A stretch of 64,000 nt of DNA from Sphingomonas sp. PP-F2F-A104-K0414 (GTDB taxonomy: Bacteria; Pseudomonadota; Alphaproteobacteria; Sphingomonadales; Sphingomonadaceae): the NCBI RefSeq assembly GCF_004340945.1, contig NZ_SLYD01000005.1, positions 434,001 through 498,000 of the forward strand. Direction: 5' to 3'. Positions 37,001 to 44,258 of this stretch are shown here, in pieces. The translations under genes were made by a program, and so were the position numbers. The notes below the pieces were generated by a model. That model searched no databases. It saw only the letters and a list, made by a program, of their open reading frames with translations, and was not told where the DNA came from. The first letter of the stretch is position 1. Each line of letters begins with the position of its first letter.

Positions 37001-37397
37001 GGCTCAGCACGCTCGATCCTGCGCCGATGCCGATGCCGTTGATTCCCCCGACCTGGGCGCCCGCGCCGATGCCGATACCGCCGATGGCGCCGGTCAGGAT
37101 GTCAGTGTTCGCGCCGATGGCCACGCCGTCCTGCGCTAAGATCGTTGCGTCCGTGCCGATGCCGATGCCGCGCGTGCCTCCGATCTGCACGCCGTCGCCG
37201 AGACCCAATCCGCCAGATACGCCTGGCGAGGTCTGAGCCCCGCCCAAGCAAACGTTTCCAAGAAGATCGACTGAAATGGTTTGGCCAAGCAGGGTGACGC
37301 ATGCTGCGCTGGCTGGGGTAGAAAATACTACTGCGATCACAGTCGCGGCAAGGATTGGAAGCGCGGTTCTCCCAAGCAAAATGGATTTCTTTGTCAT
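34023..37397 (-). CDS. Trimeric autotransporter adhesin (YadA/Hia type)
   Basis: A 1124-residue surface adhesin. A signal peptide (MTKKSILLGRTALPILAATV to about residue 32) leads to a head of collagen-like roll repeats (GIGIGAGSSVL, GIGLGVGASVL, VALGTGSVA). A neck follows (QLRNVADGVFATDAATVRQV), then a long coiled-coil stalk built of near-identical units such as ITGLDGRVGATETGLAANS. A second small head (NSVALGAGSTADRGAQ) and a C-terminal YadA anchor (last ~75 residues, MGGAVSYYKGEAGVALGIGH) end the protein. The anchor forms the outer-membrane pore as a trimer. Start at 37397 has AAGGAG seven bases upstream. It is accessory cargo of the island. Confidence 0.9.
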   Translation of the reverse strand: MTKKSILLGRTALPILAATVIAVVFSTPASAACVTLLGQTISVDLLGNVCLGGAQTSPGVSGGLGLGDGVQIGGTRGIGIGTDATILAQDGVAIGANTDILTGAIGGIGIGAGAQVGGINGIGIGAGSSVLSQNGIGLGAAVNILGLNGIGLGLGANVLGDNGIGLGVGASVLGGSGISIGDGSASNGIAGIAIGANALSLLDADVAIGLGSIAGDALDPVGNNTALGAGANATGGFSSAFGANATSSGFASTTVGAGAAATGDGSLALGFGAVAAPPNSVALGTGSVALATTQGTGTYLSGVIGPVAGVQYDTSTGTNVGSVSIGAVGATRQLRNVADGVFATDAATVRQVASVADQTNVALNAVNGRVDATNANLGALSTQVGVNAAAVGTLGGRMGAAEAAVGTNTAAIAGLDTRVGAAETNLTGVTGRLGVAETSIVTANNGIAANVAAIGGLDTRLGTAETALASNATAIAANGAAITGLDGRVGATETGLAANSAAITGLDGRVGATEAGLANNTTAIAGLDGRVGATETGLAANATAIAANGAAITALDGRVTATETGLAANSAAVTGLDGRVTASETVGAQNSAAIGTLQGQTTANSTAIAGLDTRVTGLDGRVTTNEQQIAVNTTAITGLDGRVTGLDGRVTGLDGRVTVNEQQTASNTTAITGLDGRVTANEGAIGDVRSQVAATSATVTGLDGRVTANEGAIGDVRTQVAATNVAVTGLDGRVTATETGLVAVAGQTAANTSGLSTLQQNIANGTVGIVQQDQTTRTIAVGGSTDGTVVNVAGTQGDRTVTGVAASGRADAAVNGGQLAAVVSTFGAGATLNADGSITIPAYAVQGRTYANVGSALGGLDASLTTARTQLDAINRTADGAYVAINGTGPVANATGANSVAIGTGSTANAANSVALGAGSTADRGAQTNYGATGLQTAQNSVGEVSVGSAGGQRQITNVAAGSALTDAVNVAQLQGVAASAVQYDRTASGAPDRSSVTFGTPSAGAVQLHNVAPGTSGLDAVNLNQLASVDYDLRNDIRSVRTEAQRGTAVALAANGMRFDDRPGRTSMGGAVSYYKGEAGVALGIGHTSGNQRLRYNGAVSFSPNGGSNVGAVAGATFSFGGD
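35170..36000 (-). repeat. Tandem repeats encoding the adhesin stalk
   Basis: Within the adhesin gene, near-identical direct repeats occur in two phases: about 84-base units (28 residues, GLDGRVTANEGAIGDVR...) around 35205-35380, and about 63-base units (21 residues, GLDGRVGATETGLAANSAA) around 35650-35990. Such arrays can shrink or grow by slippage. Confidence 0.75.
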
Positions 37398-37946
37398 CCG
37401 ATGTCTCCTTTGCGCCATTCATGCGGCGTTGATCACAAGAGAACATCGAATCCACTAACAGATAGTTGATGCCATTCGGTACGGAATCCTCCTAATTGAC
37501 AGTAAATACCAAATTGGTTTTATTTGTCGCAAGTAAGGATCTAGGGTTATTACAACCGTTTTGATACTATCGAGCGTGGAGATCATTTTATTCACCAATA
37601 TGATTTTAGAAGAGGGCTCATTTTGAATTAAGTTACACGTCTCTAGAGATCTTGCTGTTGCCATTAGGCGTCACCCCCACGGGAAGGGGCAGCAACACGG
37701 CATAGCAGCCGCCCGTCCCTCAAAAATGAGGTGGCCGCGTGTATGGCTGTTATCATGGATCAGCAGAGTATCGCGCCACTCGAACAACACCGAGATATGA
37801 TTCCGTACTCGGGGGTCGGAGCGCATTATGCCGCGCTGGAACGAAAGCGCGGTCGCCGTCGAACGAGATAAAGGAAAGCCCATTTGACGCCCGCCACTGA
37901 GCGGCGCAGTTTTACCTTGCCCGGTTATCGGGCAGGAGAATGCCAG
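37398..37946. other. AT-rich intergenic region upstream of adhesin
   Basis: About 550 bases. The part 37460-37665 is far richer in A and T than the rest of the window and probably holds the adhesin promoter and leader. No open frame here has protein-like composition. The remaining part (37670-37940) is GC-richer and leads into the next small gene. Confidence 0.5.
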
Positions 37947-38135
37947 ATGCGTAAACTGCTGTTCGCTGCCGCCTCACTGTCGCTGCTCGTCGGGGCACCC
38001 TCAATGGCTGCGCCGTGCAAGGACGCTAAGGGGCGCTTCACCAAATGCCCAAAGGCACCCGCCAAGACGATCCGATGCAAGAGCGCGAATGGCAAGTTCG
38101 CGAAGTGTGGCACGGCCGGCGCCAAGCCAGTCTGA
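37947..38135 (+). CDS. Small secreted Lys/Cys-rich protein (62 aa)
   Basis: Sixty-two residues: a signal peptide (MRKLLFAAASLSLLVGAPSM, cleavage near AAP), then two copies of a short motif, APCKDAKGRFTKCP and IRCKSANGKFAKCG. Each copy has two cysteines, so two small disulfide loops are likely. GGAG lies eight bases upstream of the ATG at 37947; the 21 in-frame codons before it are discarded. Such CKDAxGKFxKC proteins are common in sphingomonads as I recall, with no known function. Confidence 0.65.
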   Translation: MRKLLFAAASLSLLVGAPSMAAPCKDAKGRFTKCPKAPAKTIRCKSANGKFAKCGTAGAKPV

Positions 38136-38175
38136 AGCTAGACGAGCGCGGGCGATCACACCCGCGCTCGCAGGG

Positions 38176-38745
38176 TCAGTTCTTGACCGGCGCAGTGACG
38201 ATCATCGGTGCGCTCGCCGGAACGACCGCAACCGAGACGTCTTCGTCGATAAAAGCAGTCACCGGTGCCCCAAGCGGGACTTCGGCGCTGGTGCCGGTCA
38301 TGAAGAAGCCTGCTACGGGGAGCAGTGCTACTGCGCCGACAACACCTGCTGTGCCCGTGGTCCCCTTGTCGTCGATCGACCCGCTCATGCGGATCTGCCG
38401 GCCATTCGCACGCACGTACAGGACGCGGCCGTTGATGCGGCCGGACTTGCCCCACATGCCCTTGTTACGGACTTCGGTGATCTCGCCGGTCGCAGGGCTA
38501 CCTGCTGGAATCACGACGTTGCCGTCGACCGTAACAGCCTCCGCGGTCTCCATCTGAAAGCGTTGACCGACCTTGAGCTTCTTGCCTTTCGTAGTCAGCC
38601 CTTCGGCCATCTTCAGCGGAACCGAGGTTCCGGCACGAAGCGTTCCGGACGTGGTAGCCGCGGTCGCGATTGGACCGGTCTGCGCCTGAACCGCAGGCAC
38701 AGCGAAAGTAATCGCGCACGCAAGCGCGCCAATTGTAAATTTCAT
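38176..38745 (-). CDS. Secreted hypothetical protein (189 aa)
   Basis: A 189-residue exported protein. The signal peptide MKFTIGALACAITFAVPAVQ is followed by a beta-rich body with RAGTSVPLKMAEGLTTKGKK, QRFQMETAEAVTVDGNVVIP and PAGSPATGEITEVRNKGMWG. It ends with a small hydrophobic glycine-rich stretch (TAGVVGAVALLPVAGFF). The beta pattern with IPAGSPATGEI recalls periplasmic proteins that share a fold with secretion-channel VirB10 or YMGG-type proteins, but I do not assign it. Start at the signal peptide, not 30 codons upstream. Confidence 0.65.
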   Translation of the reverse strand: MKFTIGALACAITFAVPAVQAQTGPIATAATTSGTLRAGTSVPLKMAEGLTTKGKKLKVGQRFQMETAEAVTVDGNVVIPAGSPATGEITEVRNKGMWGKSGRINGRVLYVRANGRQIRMSGSIDDKGTTGTAGVVGAVALLPVAGFFMTGTSAEVPLGAPVTAFIDEDVSVAVVPASAPMIVTAPVKN

Positions 38746-38940
38746 AAGATAACCCCTCCTGATTCGGCCTCCCCAGGCCGGTGTTCGAAGCCTGTCGCGC
38801 AAGTCTTTCAGGGTCAACGATAAATACGCGTTCAAAATGGACGCAAATAGGATCCCGGATCGGCATAAGAACGCTTTGTGCGGCTTACTCGAGCCAAGGG
38901 CGTTGTTAACAATAGTGCCGACGGAAACAATCGAGCGCGG

Positions 38941-39393
38941 TTACCGACCAAACTCCCACAGCATTACCGGCTCGATCGTTGGTTGCGTACCGTGCCGAGG
39001 CCCCCCGCGCTCGAACGACGAGCGCGCCGCGCCCGAGGCGTCAGCAGCTATCGCCCGCTTGTCATCGAGCAAGACAATCCGGCGCCCGTCGAGCCAGACC
39101 GCCAGCCCCTGAAAGTCCCAATCGTCAAGCGGCCCCACCCCGAACAGGTCGCCAGCCGTCCACCCGAGCGCGAGGGCCTTAGCGGCCCACCGATCCCGCG
39201 CGATCGTCATGGCGTCCGCAACCACACCTTGCCAGTTAGCGGCGCGCTCCAGCTTGCGAGGGGGAGACAACCGCTCCAGCCGGCGCAGAGCGTTCGCCAG
39301 GTAATCGGGTAGCCCGAAGTTCTCGACAGTCGGGCAAGGAGAGGGCGCGACACCCTCCGCCATCACCGTCGCCGCGACTTCACGCCAACCCAT
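38941..39393 (-). CDS. Phage-type hypothetical protein (150 aa)
   Basis: A 150-residue protein: MGWREVAATVMAEGVAPSPC, an Arg-rich middle, then LALGWTAGDLFGVGPL and GLAVWLDGRRIVLLDDKRAI. The GW...DLFG...D..G...WL.GRR pattern is common in sphingomonad prophages. It begins inside the 3' end of the DUF3987 gene (14-base overlap), so it belongs to the same replication operon. Function unknown. Confidence 0.6.
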   Translation of the reverse strand: MGWREVAATVMAEGVAPSPCPTVENFGLPDYLANALRRLERLSPPRKLERAANWQGVVADAMTIARDRWAAKALALGWTAGDLFGVGPLDDWDFQGLAVWLDGRRIVLLDDKRAIAADASGAARSSFERGGPRHGTQPTIEPVMLWEFGR

Positions 39394-40936
39394 CATGCAC
39401 CATCGGATTGACGAGGTAATCCTTGCGCGGCTTGCCCGCCGTATCCCCGGCGCGCTCCCCGACGCCGCGAAGCCACCCCGCTTCCACCAGGGCTTCAGTC
39501 GCCGCCTCGACATCGGCCGCGATCTTCAACGTTGCGATACCGCTTTCCCGGCGCACGTCGCGCAGGTTGATGCGTTGCGTCTTCGTCTTCAGGATATGAC
39601 GGGCCAGAGCCGCCGCGTTACGCTCGCTCAGAGGTAAGGCGGCGTCACCGAACACACGGACCGCAGACGGCTTGGCATAGTCGTCAATGAAGCCCAACAC
39701 CGCCGTAAGCGTTTCAGCACTGATGCAAGCAGGCTCGCGCCGATCGCTTGCCGCCCAGCCGATAAGCTCGACCACCAGCGCCAGCCGCAGGACCATACCG
39801 CGCAGCTTGCCGAGGAACCCTTTATACAGTCCCGCCGCCTCACGGATCACCGCATCGTTGTCCCGGATCCACTCTTCGAAGATTGCGCCCGCTGCGTCGT
39901 TGAGCATGAGGACTACGGCCGATGCCTTCCCTTCCTCGTCGCGAGCGGGCTGGAGCCCGAGCAACCGCCGATAGACCCGTTCGAGCAATGCTACGTCGGC
40001 AACGCCAGTCGGGCGTTGGTAGCGGATCGGATCGGGCCACGCCCACAGGAAGCGAGCGACTAGGCCGTCGTCGGCGGACTTGAGCAGGCATTGGGATAGC
40101 TTCTCGGGCTGGATCCCCCCAAGCACCGTGACGCCGTTAAACTCAATGAACAGCGGGGCCTTGAGGCTCTTGCGGTCGACAGTGAAATGGCGACCGCCGA
40201 ACGCCTCTAGCCAAAACTCCCGGCCTCCAGGCGAATAGCGCTCGAAACTCATAAGCCACCCGGCCAACTCGTCGCGCAAATGCAAGATGCCGTTGGGGTT
40301 GCCCGACAGTATCTCCATCACCGCCTCTGGCGTGCCGTCCTGCACGGTGAGGCGCGGCCTCTGGGGCTCGTCCGGCTCGACCGCTGCGTCTGGCATCGAC
40401 GGGGTTGCCACACCTTCCTTGGTCGCCGTCTTAACGTCGGCAAGCCACGCAGCCTTCTCAGCCTTCGAGCGCTCAGCGGTTGTCTGCCACCCGATCAACC
40501 CAGCCTTGAACTGCTCCGCTAGTTCCTTCTCCATGCCCTTGAGCGGCCCCGTAGCGGCATCAATCGCGGGCGACTTGTTCGAGGACGGATCACCAACCGG
40601 CGCAATCCATAACACGCACGGTTCACGCCACTGGGGCGCGGTCGCGAACGGCTGCACCGACCGCTTGGCACCGATCAGCGAGGCCGCAACGGCGATAATA
40701 CTTACGGCCACGTACTCAGCGGGCGCACCCGCACCCGCCGCCAGATCGCGCACAAGCGGCCAGAGGTCGCCGAACATTCCAGTCGGCATACCGGGCGGAG
40801 CCGTGCGGCCACCGGCCAGCACCGTCATATCCGGCTTTGACCAGACCGGAGCCGACTGCGACCCGCGCCCCATATAGTCCGAGGCATCCTCGAACACTTC
40901 CGCGGCGTCGAACCGCGCAGCTAGACCGGCGTTCAT
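39380..40936 (-). CDS. DUF3987 phage replication protein
   Basis: A 518-residue protein of the DUF3987 type, found with phage and plasmid primases. A nucleotide-binding-type loop is seen in GDPSSNKSPAIDA (about residue 117) and the family core in YSPGGREFWLEAFGGRHFTV, NGVTVLGGIQPEKLS and DDGLVARFLWAWPDP. It probably acts as the helicase-like partner of the primase. The C-terminal part holds a winged-helix-like segment. It overlaps the primase stop by four bases. Confidence 0.8.
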   Translation of the reverse strand: MNAGLAARFDAAEVFEDASDYMGRGSQSAPVWSKPDMTVLAGGRTAPPGMPTGMFGDLWPLVRDLAAGAGAPAEYVAVSIIAVAASLIGAKRSVQPFATAPQWREPCVLWIAPVGDPSSNKSPAIDAATGPLKGMEKELAEQFKAGLIGWQTTAERSKAEKAAWLADVKTATKEGVATPSMPDAAVEPDEPQRPRLTVQDGTPEAVMEILSGNPNGILHLRDELAGWLMSFERYSPGGREFWLEAFGGRHFTVDRKSLKAPLFIEFNGVTVLGGIQPEKLSQCLLKSADDGLVARFLWAWPDPIRYQRPTGVADVALLERVYRRLLGLQPARDEEGKASAVVLMLNDAAGAIFEEWIRDNDAVIREAAGLYKGFLGKLRGMVLRLALVVELIGWAASDRREPACISAETLTAVLGFIDDYAKPSAVRVFGDAALPLSERNAAALARHILKTKTQRINLRDVRRESGIATLKIAADVEAATEALVEAGWLRGVGERAGDTAGKPRKDYLVNPMVHDGLA

Positions 40937-41919
40937 GAGCTCACCCCCATCAACTCGGCGTTGAAGTCCACGAAGGGCGGCGTCGGGCGCATGATGCGTA
41001 CCGACAGACCCGAGGCTGTGTAAGCTGCGGCCGCTTTCTGCGCCGCCACCTCCCCCGGTGCGTTGCCGTCCGCCCCGATCACGACCGAGCGCACGACCGA
41101 CGGGAAGATCATGGCGGGCATCATCGACGTACCAGCCGCGACCCAGACCGATCTGCCAAGGCCCTGGGCCAACGTCAGTCCATCTTCCAAACCCTCGCAG
41201 ATGAGAATGCTCGCCGACGGTGGTCCGAGCTGGACGGAACCGCCGATGACGTTGCCGAGGCTGTATTTCACCTTGGGCTTACGATCGGTGTCGGTTGGCT
41301 TCGTCGCTGCCTTGCGCCCGCCCTCGGTCAAATAGGTGCGTTGCAGCGCGACAAGATCCCCGACCGCGTCCGTGACGATCGCGACCAGCGCAGGCAACAG
41401 ACCCGGGCCATTCGCTTCCAGCAGGCCGTTCCCCTTTATCTGGGGAGGGGCGAGACGAGCGAACCGCAGCGTATGCGGTAAACCCATCGTGATACCACGC
41501 CGGCGCAAGTAGGTAGCGGCGGGCGTCCCCTCGATCGGCACCGAGGCGGCAACGATCCGCTGCGCCACCGGGCGCATGTCCTGCTTAGGCTTGGCGGGTG
41601 CACGCTGCTGCTCCAGCTCGCGCAGCGCGCCACCGTCTAGCATCCCGATCGCGGCTCGAGTCTTCACGTTGTACGCGCGCATAACGAAGTCGATTACATC
41701 GCCCTGCAACCCGCATCCGAAACACTGAAACCGCCGATCGTCCGCGTAGATTGTGAACGAAGGTGACTTGTCCGGGTGGAACGGGCAGCACCCTTTCCAC
41801 TCCCGGCCAGCGCGCGAGAGCTTCACGCCTGCCTTGCTCGCCACCCCCGACACAGGGAAGCGGTCGCGGACGTGCTGCACGGTCGCGGCAAAAGCCGCGT
41901 TGTCCATATGGGTGGTCAT
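40933..41919 (-). CDS. CHC2 zinc finger and Toprim primase
   Basis: A 328-residue DnaG-like primase. The N-terminal CHC2 zinc ribbon is clear: CCPFHPDKSPSF, then FQCFGCGLQGDVIDFV. The Toprim region shows ILICEGLEDGLTLAQ and VVIGADGNAPG. The protein is shorter than chromosomal DnaG and lacks its helicase-binding C-terminus, as usual for phage or island primases. It overlaps genes on both sides as ATGA, giving a compact operon with DUF3987. It would make primers for replication of the element, perhaps at the iteron array 10 kb away. Confidence 0.88.
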   Translation of the reverse strand: MTTHMDNAAFAATVQHVRDRFPVSGVASKAGVKLSRAGREWKGCCPFHPDKSPSFTIYADDRRFQCFGCGLQGDVIDFVMRAYNVKTRAAIGMLDGGALRELEQQRAPAKPKQDMRPVAQRIVAASVPIEGTPAATYLRRRGITMGLPHTLRFARLAPPQIKGNGLLEANGPGLLPALVAIVTDAVGDLVALQRTYLTEGGRKAATKPTDTDRKPKVKYSLGNVIGGSVQLGPPSASILICEGLEDGLTLAQGLGRSVWVAAGTSMMPAMIFPSVVRSVVIGADGNAPGEVAAQKAAAAYTASGLSVRIMRPTPPFVDFNAELMGVSS

Positions 41920-42176
41920 GGACGCGGCTCCCTCGTGTCGTTTTGAGGATCGAACTTGCGCGGCGGTTTGCCCGTCTCACCGAAAACAAGGCGCAGACCT
42001 TCAGCTTCCGCCGCCGCCAACGCGAGCGCACATGCTGGCTTGAAGGGCCGAGCCGTGGCGATCCGGCTGGCGAACGTCAGCTTTCCGTCAACCAGCTTAC
42101 GGCGAACGACGCACCAGTTTGACCGGTCGACCTGTTGCAAGACGACGCACAGGTTGCGCCTGTCGGGGGCGCTCAT
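41916..42176 (-). CDS. Small phage-type protein (86 aa)
   Basis: Eighty-six residues starting MSAPDRRNLCVVLQQVDRSN, with FKPACALALAAAEAEGLRLV near the end. It overlaps the next gene (primase) and the previous fragment by four bases each, so it is the second member of the replication operon. No family recognised. Confidence 0.6.
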   Translation of the reverse strand: MSAPDRRNLCVVLQQVDRSNWCVVRRKLVDGKLTFASRIATARPFKPACALALAAAEAEGLRLVFGETGKPPRKFDPQNDTREPRP

Positions 42177-42442
42177 GCCTGCGCCTCCCGTCGGTCATGG
42201 TGGCAAGCGCGCCATACGATCGCGTTACGGCCGGACTCGTTCTTGCGGCGCAGGCCGGTGTCGCGGATTGCGCCGCGGTCCTTCAGCGCCGTGAAGCGAG
42301 GTTGCAGGCTATACCGCCGATAGTCGGCACGCGCGCAGGTCTCGTCGACCGTGAGGCCAGAGCCGGTCCACTGGGGCCATGTTGCCGCCAATCCCGAAGC
42401 GATCAGGTCGCGAGCGAGCGAACCTCCCGCAGTCGAGGATCG
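42173..42442 (-). pseudogene. 5'-truncated winged-helix regulator fragment
   Basis: Open from a stop at 42443-42445. It reads ARDLIASGLAATWPQWTGSG, then LTVDETCARADYRRYSLQPR and GAIRDTGLRRKNESGRNAIV. The last part is the typical C-terminal winged helix of phage replication-module regulators (R-R-x-x-x-L-R...G-x-I-x-D-T-G-x-R-R). The natural N-terminus is missing; a TTG at 42391 could give 72 residues. The cut coincides with the border to the next operon. Confidence 0.55.
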
Positions 42443-42484
42443 CTATGGATGCCGCGGCGGAGCGGACCATGTCCAGCACTCAGG

Positions 42485-43240
42485 TCACGAAACAGCGACC
42501 ACGACCAAGGTTGCATTGTCACCTCCATCGCGTTGCAGGGCGTTTGCGAGGAACCGGTCGGCACTGTCGCTTATCGAGTCCGGCATGGTGACGAAATCGC
42601 GGGGGTCGACCGACCGGGACACGCCGTCGGAGCACAGCAACAAGCGATCGCCTGGTTCCAGCGCGACCCGCACGCTGTCAACGATGACCGTCGGCGCAAC
42701 ACCGAGCGCGCGCGTCACGACATTCGCCTGCGGATGCCGCTCCGCCGCGGCCGCGCTCAGTACGCCTGCATCGATCATCTCCTGCACGACGCTATGGTCC
42801 CGCGTCAGTTGCTCGGCGCGTCCGCCGCGAATGCGATAGGCGCGACTGTCGCCAGCCCAGCAGATCACCGCGGTCGGTCCCATGGTCAGCGCGACCACCA
42901 CCGTCGCACCGCTGGTCGCGTCGGCGCTGCCGTCTTGATGAATCGCGCGGTTGGCGCGTGCGAGCGCGTCGCGCAAACGGGCATCGTCGATCGGTCGAGG
43001 ATCGTCCGCCAGCGCATCGAGCACCTGGACGACGGTCGTCGCTGCCGCTGCTCCTCCGCTATGTCCGCCCATACCGTCGGCAACCGCCCAGAGGCCCCGG
43101 TCGGCACGGTCGAGGAGCCGATCCTCGTTAACCGCCCGCACGCGCCCAACGTGCGTCCGCCCCTCCGATCGAAAACCGGCGGGACAGACCCTGCCCGGGA
43201 CCATACGCACCTTGCGGCGCAGCAGACCGCCGAGATTCAT
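42485..43240 (-). CDS. PP2C-type protein phosphatase (PppA-like)
   Basis: A 251-residue PPM/PP2C Ser/Thr phosphatase. Metal-binding and active-site motifs are present: ADGMGGHSGG, CWAGDSRAYRIR, LCSDGVSRSVD and DGGDNATLVVV. The N-terminal 30 residues (RSEGRTHVGRVRAVNEDRLL) are typical. It overlaps the FHA gene by four bases. In type VI secretion systems PppA removes the phosphate that the PpkA kinase puts on the FHA protein, switching firing off. Here the same trio is in one operon. It is the last gene before the island. Confidence 0.85.
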   Translation of the reverse strand: MNLGGLLRRKVRMVPGRVCPAGFRSEGRTHVGRVRAVNEDRLLDRADRGLWAVADGMGGHSGGAAAATTVVQVLDALADDPRPIDDARLRDALARANRAIHQDGSADATSGATVVVALTMGPTAVICWAGDSRAYRIRGGRAEQLTRDHSVVQEMIDAGVLSAAAAERHPQANVVTRALGVAPTVIVDSVRVALEPGDRLLLCSDGVSRSVDPRDFVTMPDSISDSADRFLANALQRDGGDNATLVVVAVS

Positions 43241-44247
43241 ACGCTGTCACGCGCCATCGCAGAGTCGGTGGCGTCGTAGGCCACCGCGAAGGCGCGATCG
43301 AGCGACCCCGGCGCGGCCTCCGCGATCTGTCGCGTCAAATCGGCGTGACGCTCAGCCACCTCCGCCATCTGCAAGCCCGCACGGCTCTTCAGCATCGTAA
43401 CGCGGTCTGCCACCGCTGCGTCGAGCACCGCAGGCGCAAAACTTCCGATCGCCGCGCGAAGGCTGCCCTGCAAGCCCGCAAAGGTTGCGACGAGATGCCG
43501 CTTCACATCGCGAAACGAGGCCTTGAGCGCTGCGGGTCCCGATAAGAACCCCGTCGACTCCGCGAGCAGCAGGTCTATCGCCAGTCGCTGCGTCGGTGCC
43601 CATTTGAACGGATTATTGTCCGCGCCGCTGATGGTCGTACGGGTCAGCTGATAGCGCCCGCGCGCATGGTCGCGCTCGGCCATCAGATCACCAATGCCCA
43701 GCACCATCTGTCGATACACCGCCCCCGCCCGTCGCATGATCTCGGTCGGCTCCTCGGCAGACAACAGCGAACAGTCGAGCCCGGCGCCTTCGCAGAACGC
43801 CTCGAGCAGCGATCCCTCGCCGGCAACGTGCGGCGTGCTGGCATCGACCCAGTCGCTTGGCACATCGACGGAAGAGCCGAGCGGCGGCGTCAGCACCATG
43901 GTCAGCGCGCCATCGACCTCGATGTCGCCGTGCGGTGCATGCGTGGCGACCATCTTGAACCGCCCAAGCCGGAGCGCGCTCGGCACCGGCAGCAGCACGT
44001 CGATCGCCTGCGGAAAACGCTCGCCCGTATCGGCGTCGAACACCCCGTTCGCCCCCAGCGCGCGCAGCGTCAGGCCATCGCGATCGACGCTCAGTTCGCA
44101 ATGCGCGCGCGACAAGGCACAATCGGGATCGGCAATCGGCCAGTCGGCATCGGCATCCCGCCCTATCGTCAACAGGCCCTCCCTGATCAGCCGCACGTCG
44201 AGGGGCTGGATCACGTCGTCGGTGTCGAATAGCTGCAACATGTACAT
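43237..44247 (-). CDS. FHA-domain protein, type VI TagH-like
   Basis: A 336-residue protein. The FHA domain (about residues 25-100) has LTIGRDADADWPI and SRAHCELS. The C-terminal half matches type VI-associated FHA proteins, with MRRAGAVYRQMVLGIGDLMA and NNPFKWAPTQRLAIDLLLAE. FHA domains bind phosphothreonine; in type VI systems TagH/Fha is phosphorylated by PpkA and promotes assembly. Start at 44247 has GAGG upstream. It lies between the kinase and phosphatase genes. Confidence 0.82.
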   Translation of the reverse strand: MYMLQLFDTDDVIQPLDVRLIREGLLTIGRDADADWPIADPDCALSRAHCELSVDRDGLTLRALGANGVFDADTGERFPQAIDVLLPVPSALRLGRFKMVATHAPHGDIEVDGALTMVLTPPLGSSVDVPSDWVDASTPHVAGEGSLLEAFCEGAGLDCSLLSAEEPTEIMRRAGAVYRQMVLGIGDLMAERDHARGRYQLTRTTISGADNNPFKWAPTQRLAIDLLLAESTGFLSGPAALKASFRDVKRHLVATFAGLQGSLRAAIGSFAPAVLDAAVADRVTMLKSRAGLQMAEVAERHADLTRQIAEAAPGSLDRAFAVAYDATDSAMARDSV

Positions 44248-44258
44248 AGAGACGATCC

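Noticed and set aside
36442..37236. Pro/Ala-rich plus-strand frame opposite the adhesin head
   Set aside because: Antisense reading of glycine-rich head repeats; no signal or start context.
37455..37664. Small minus-strand ORF upstream of the adhesin
   Set aside because: Lies in AT-rich DNA, has no ribosome site and looks like leader or promoter sequence.
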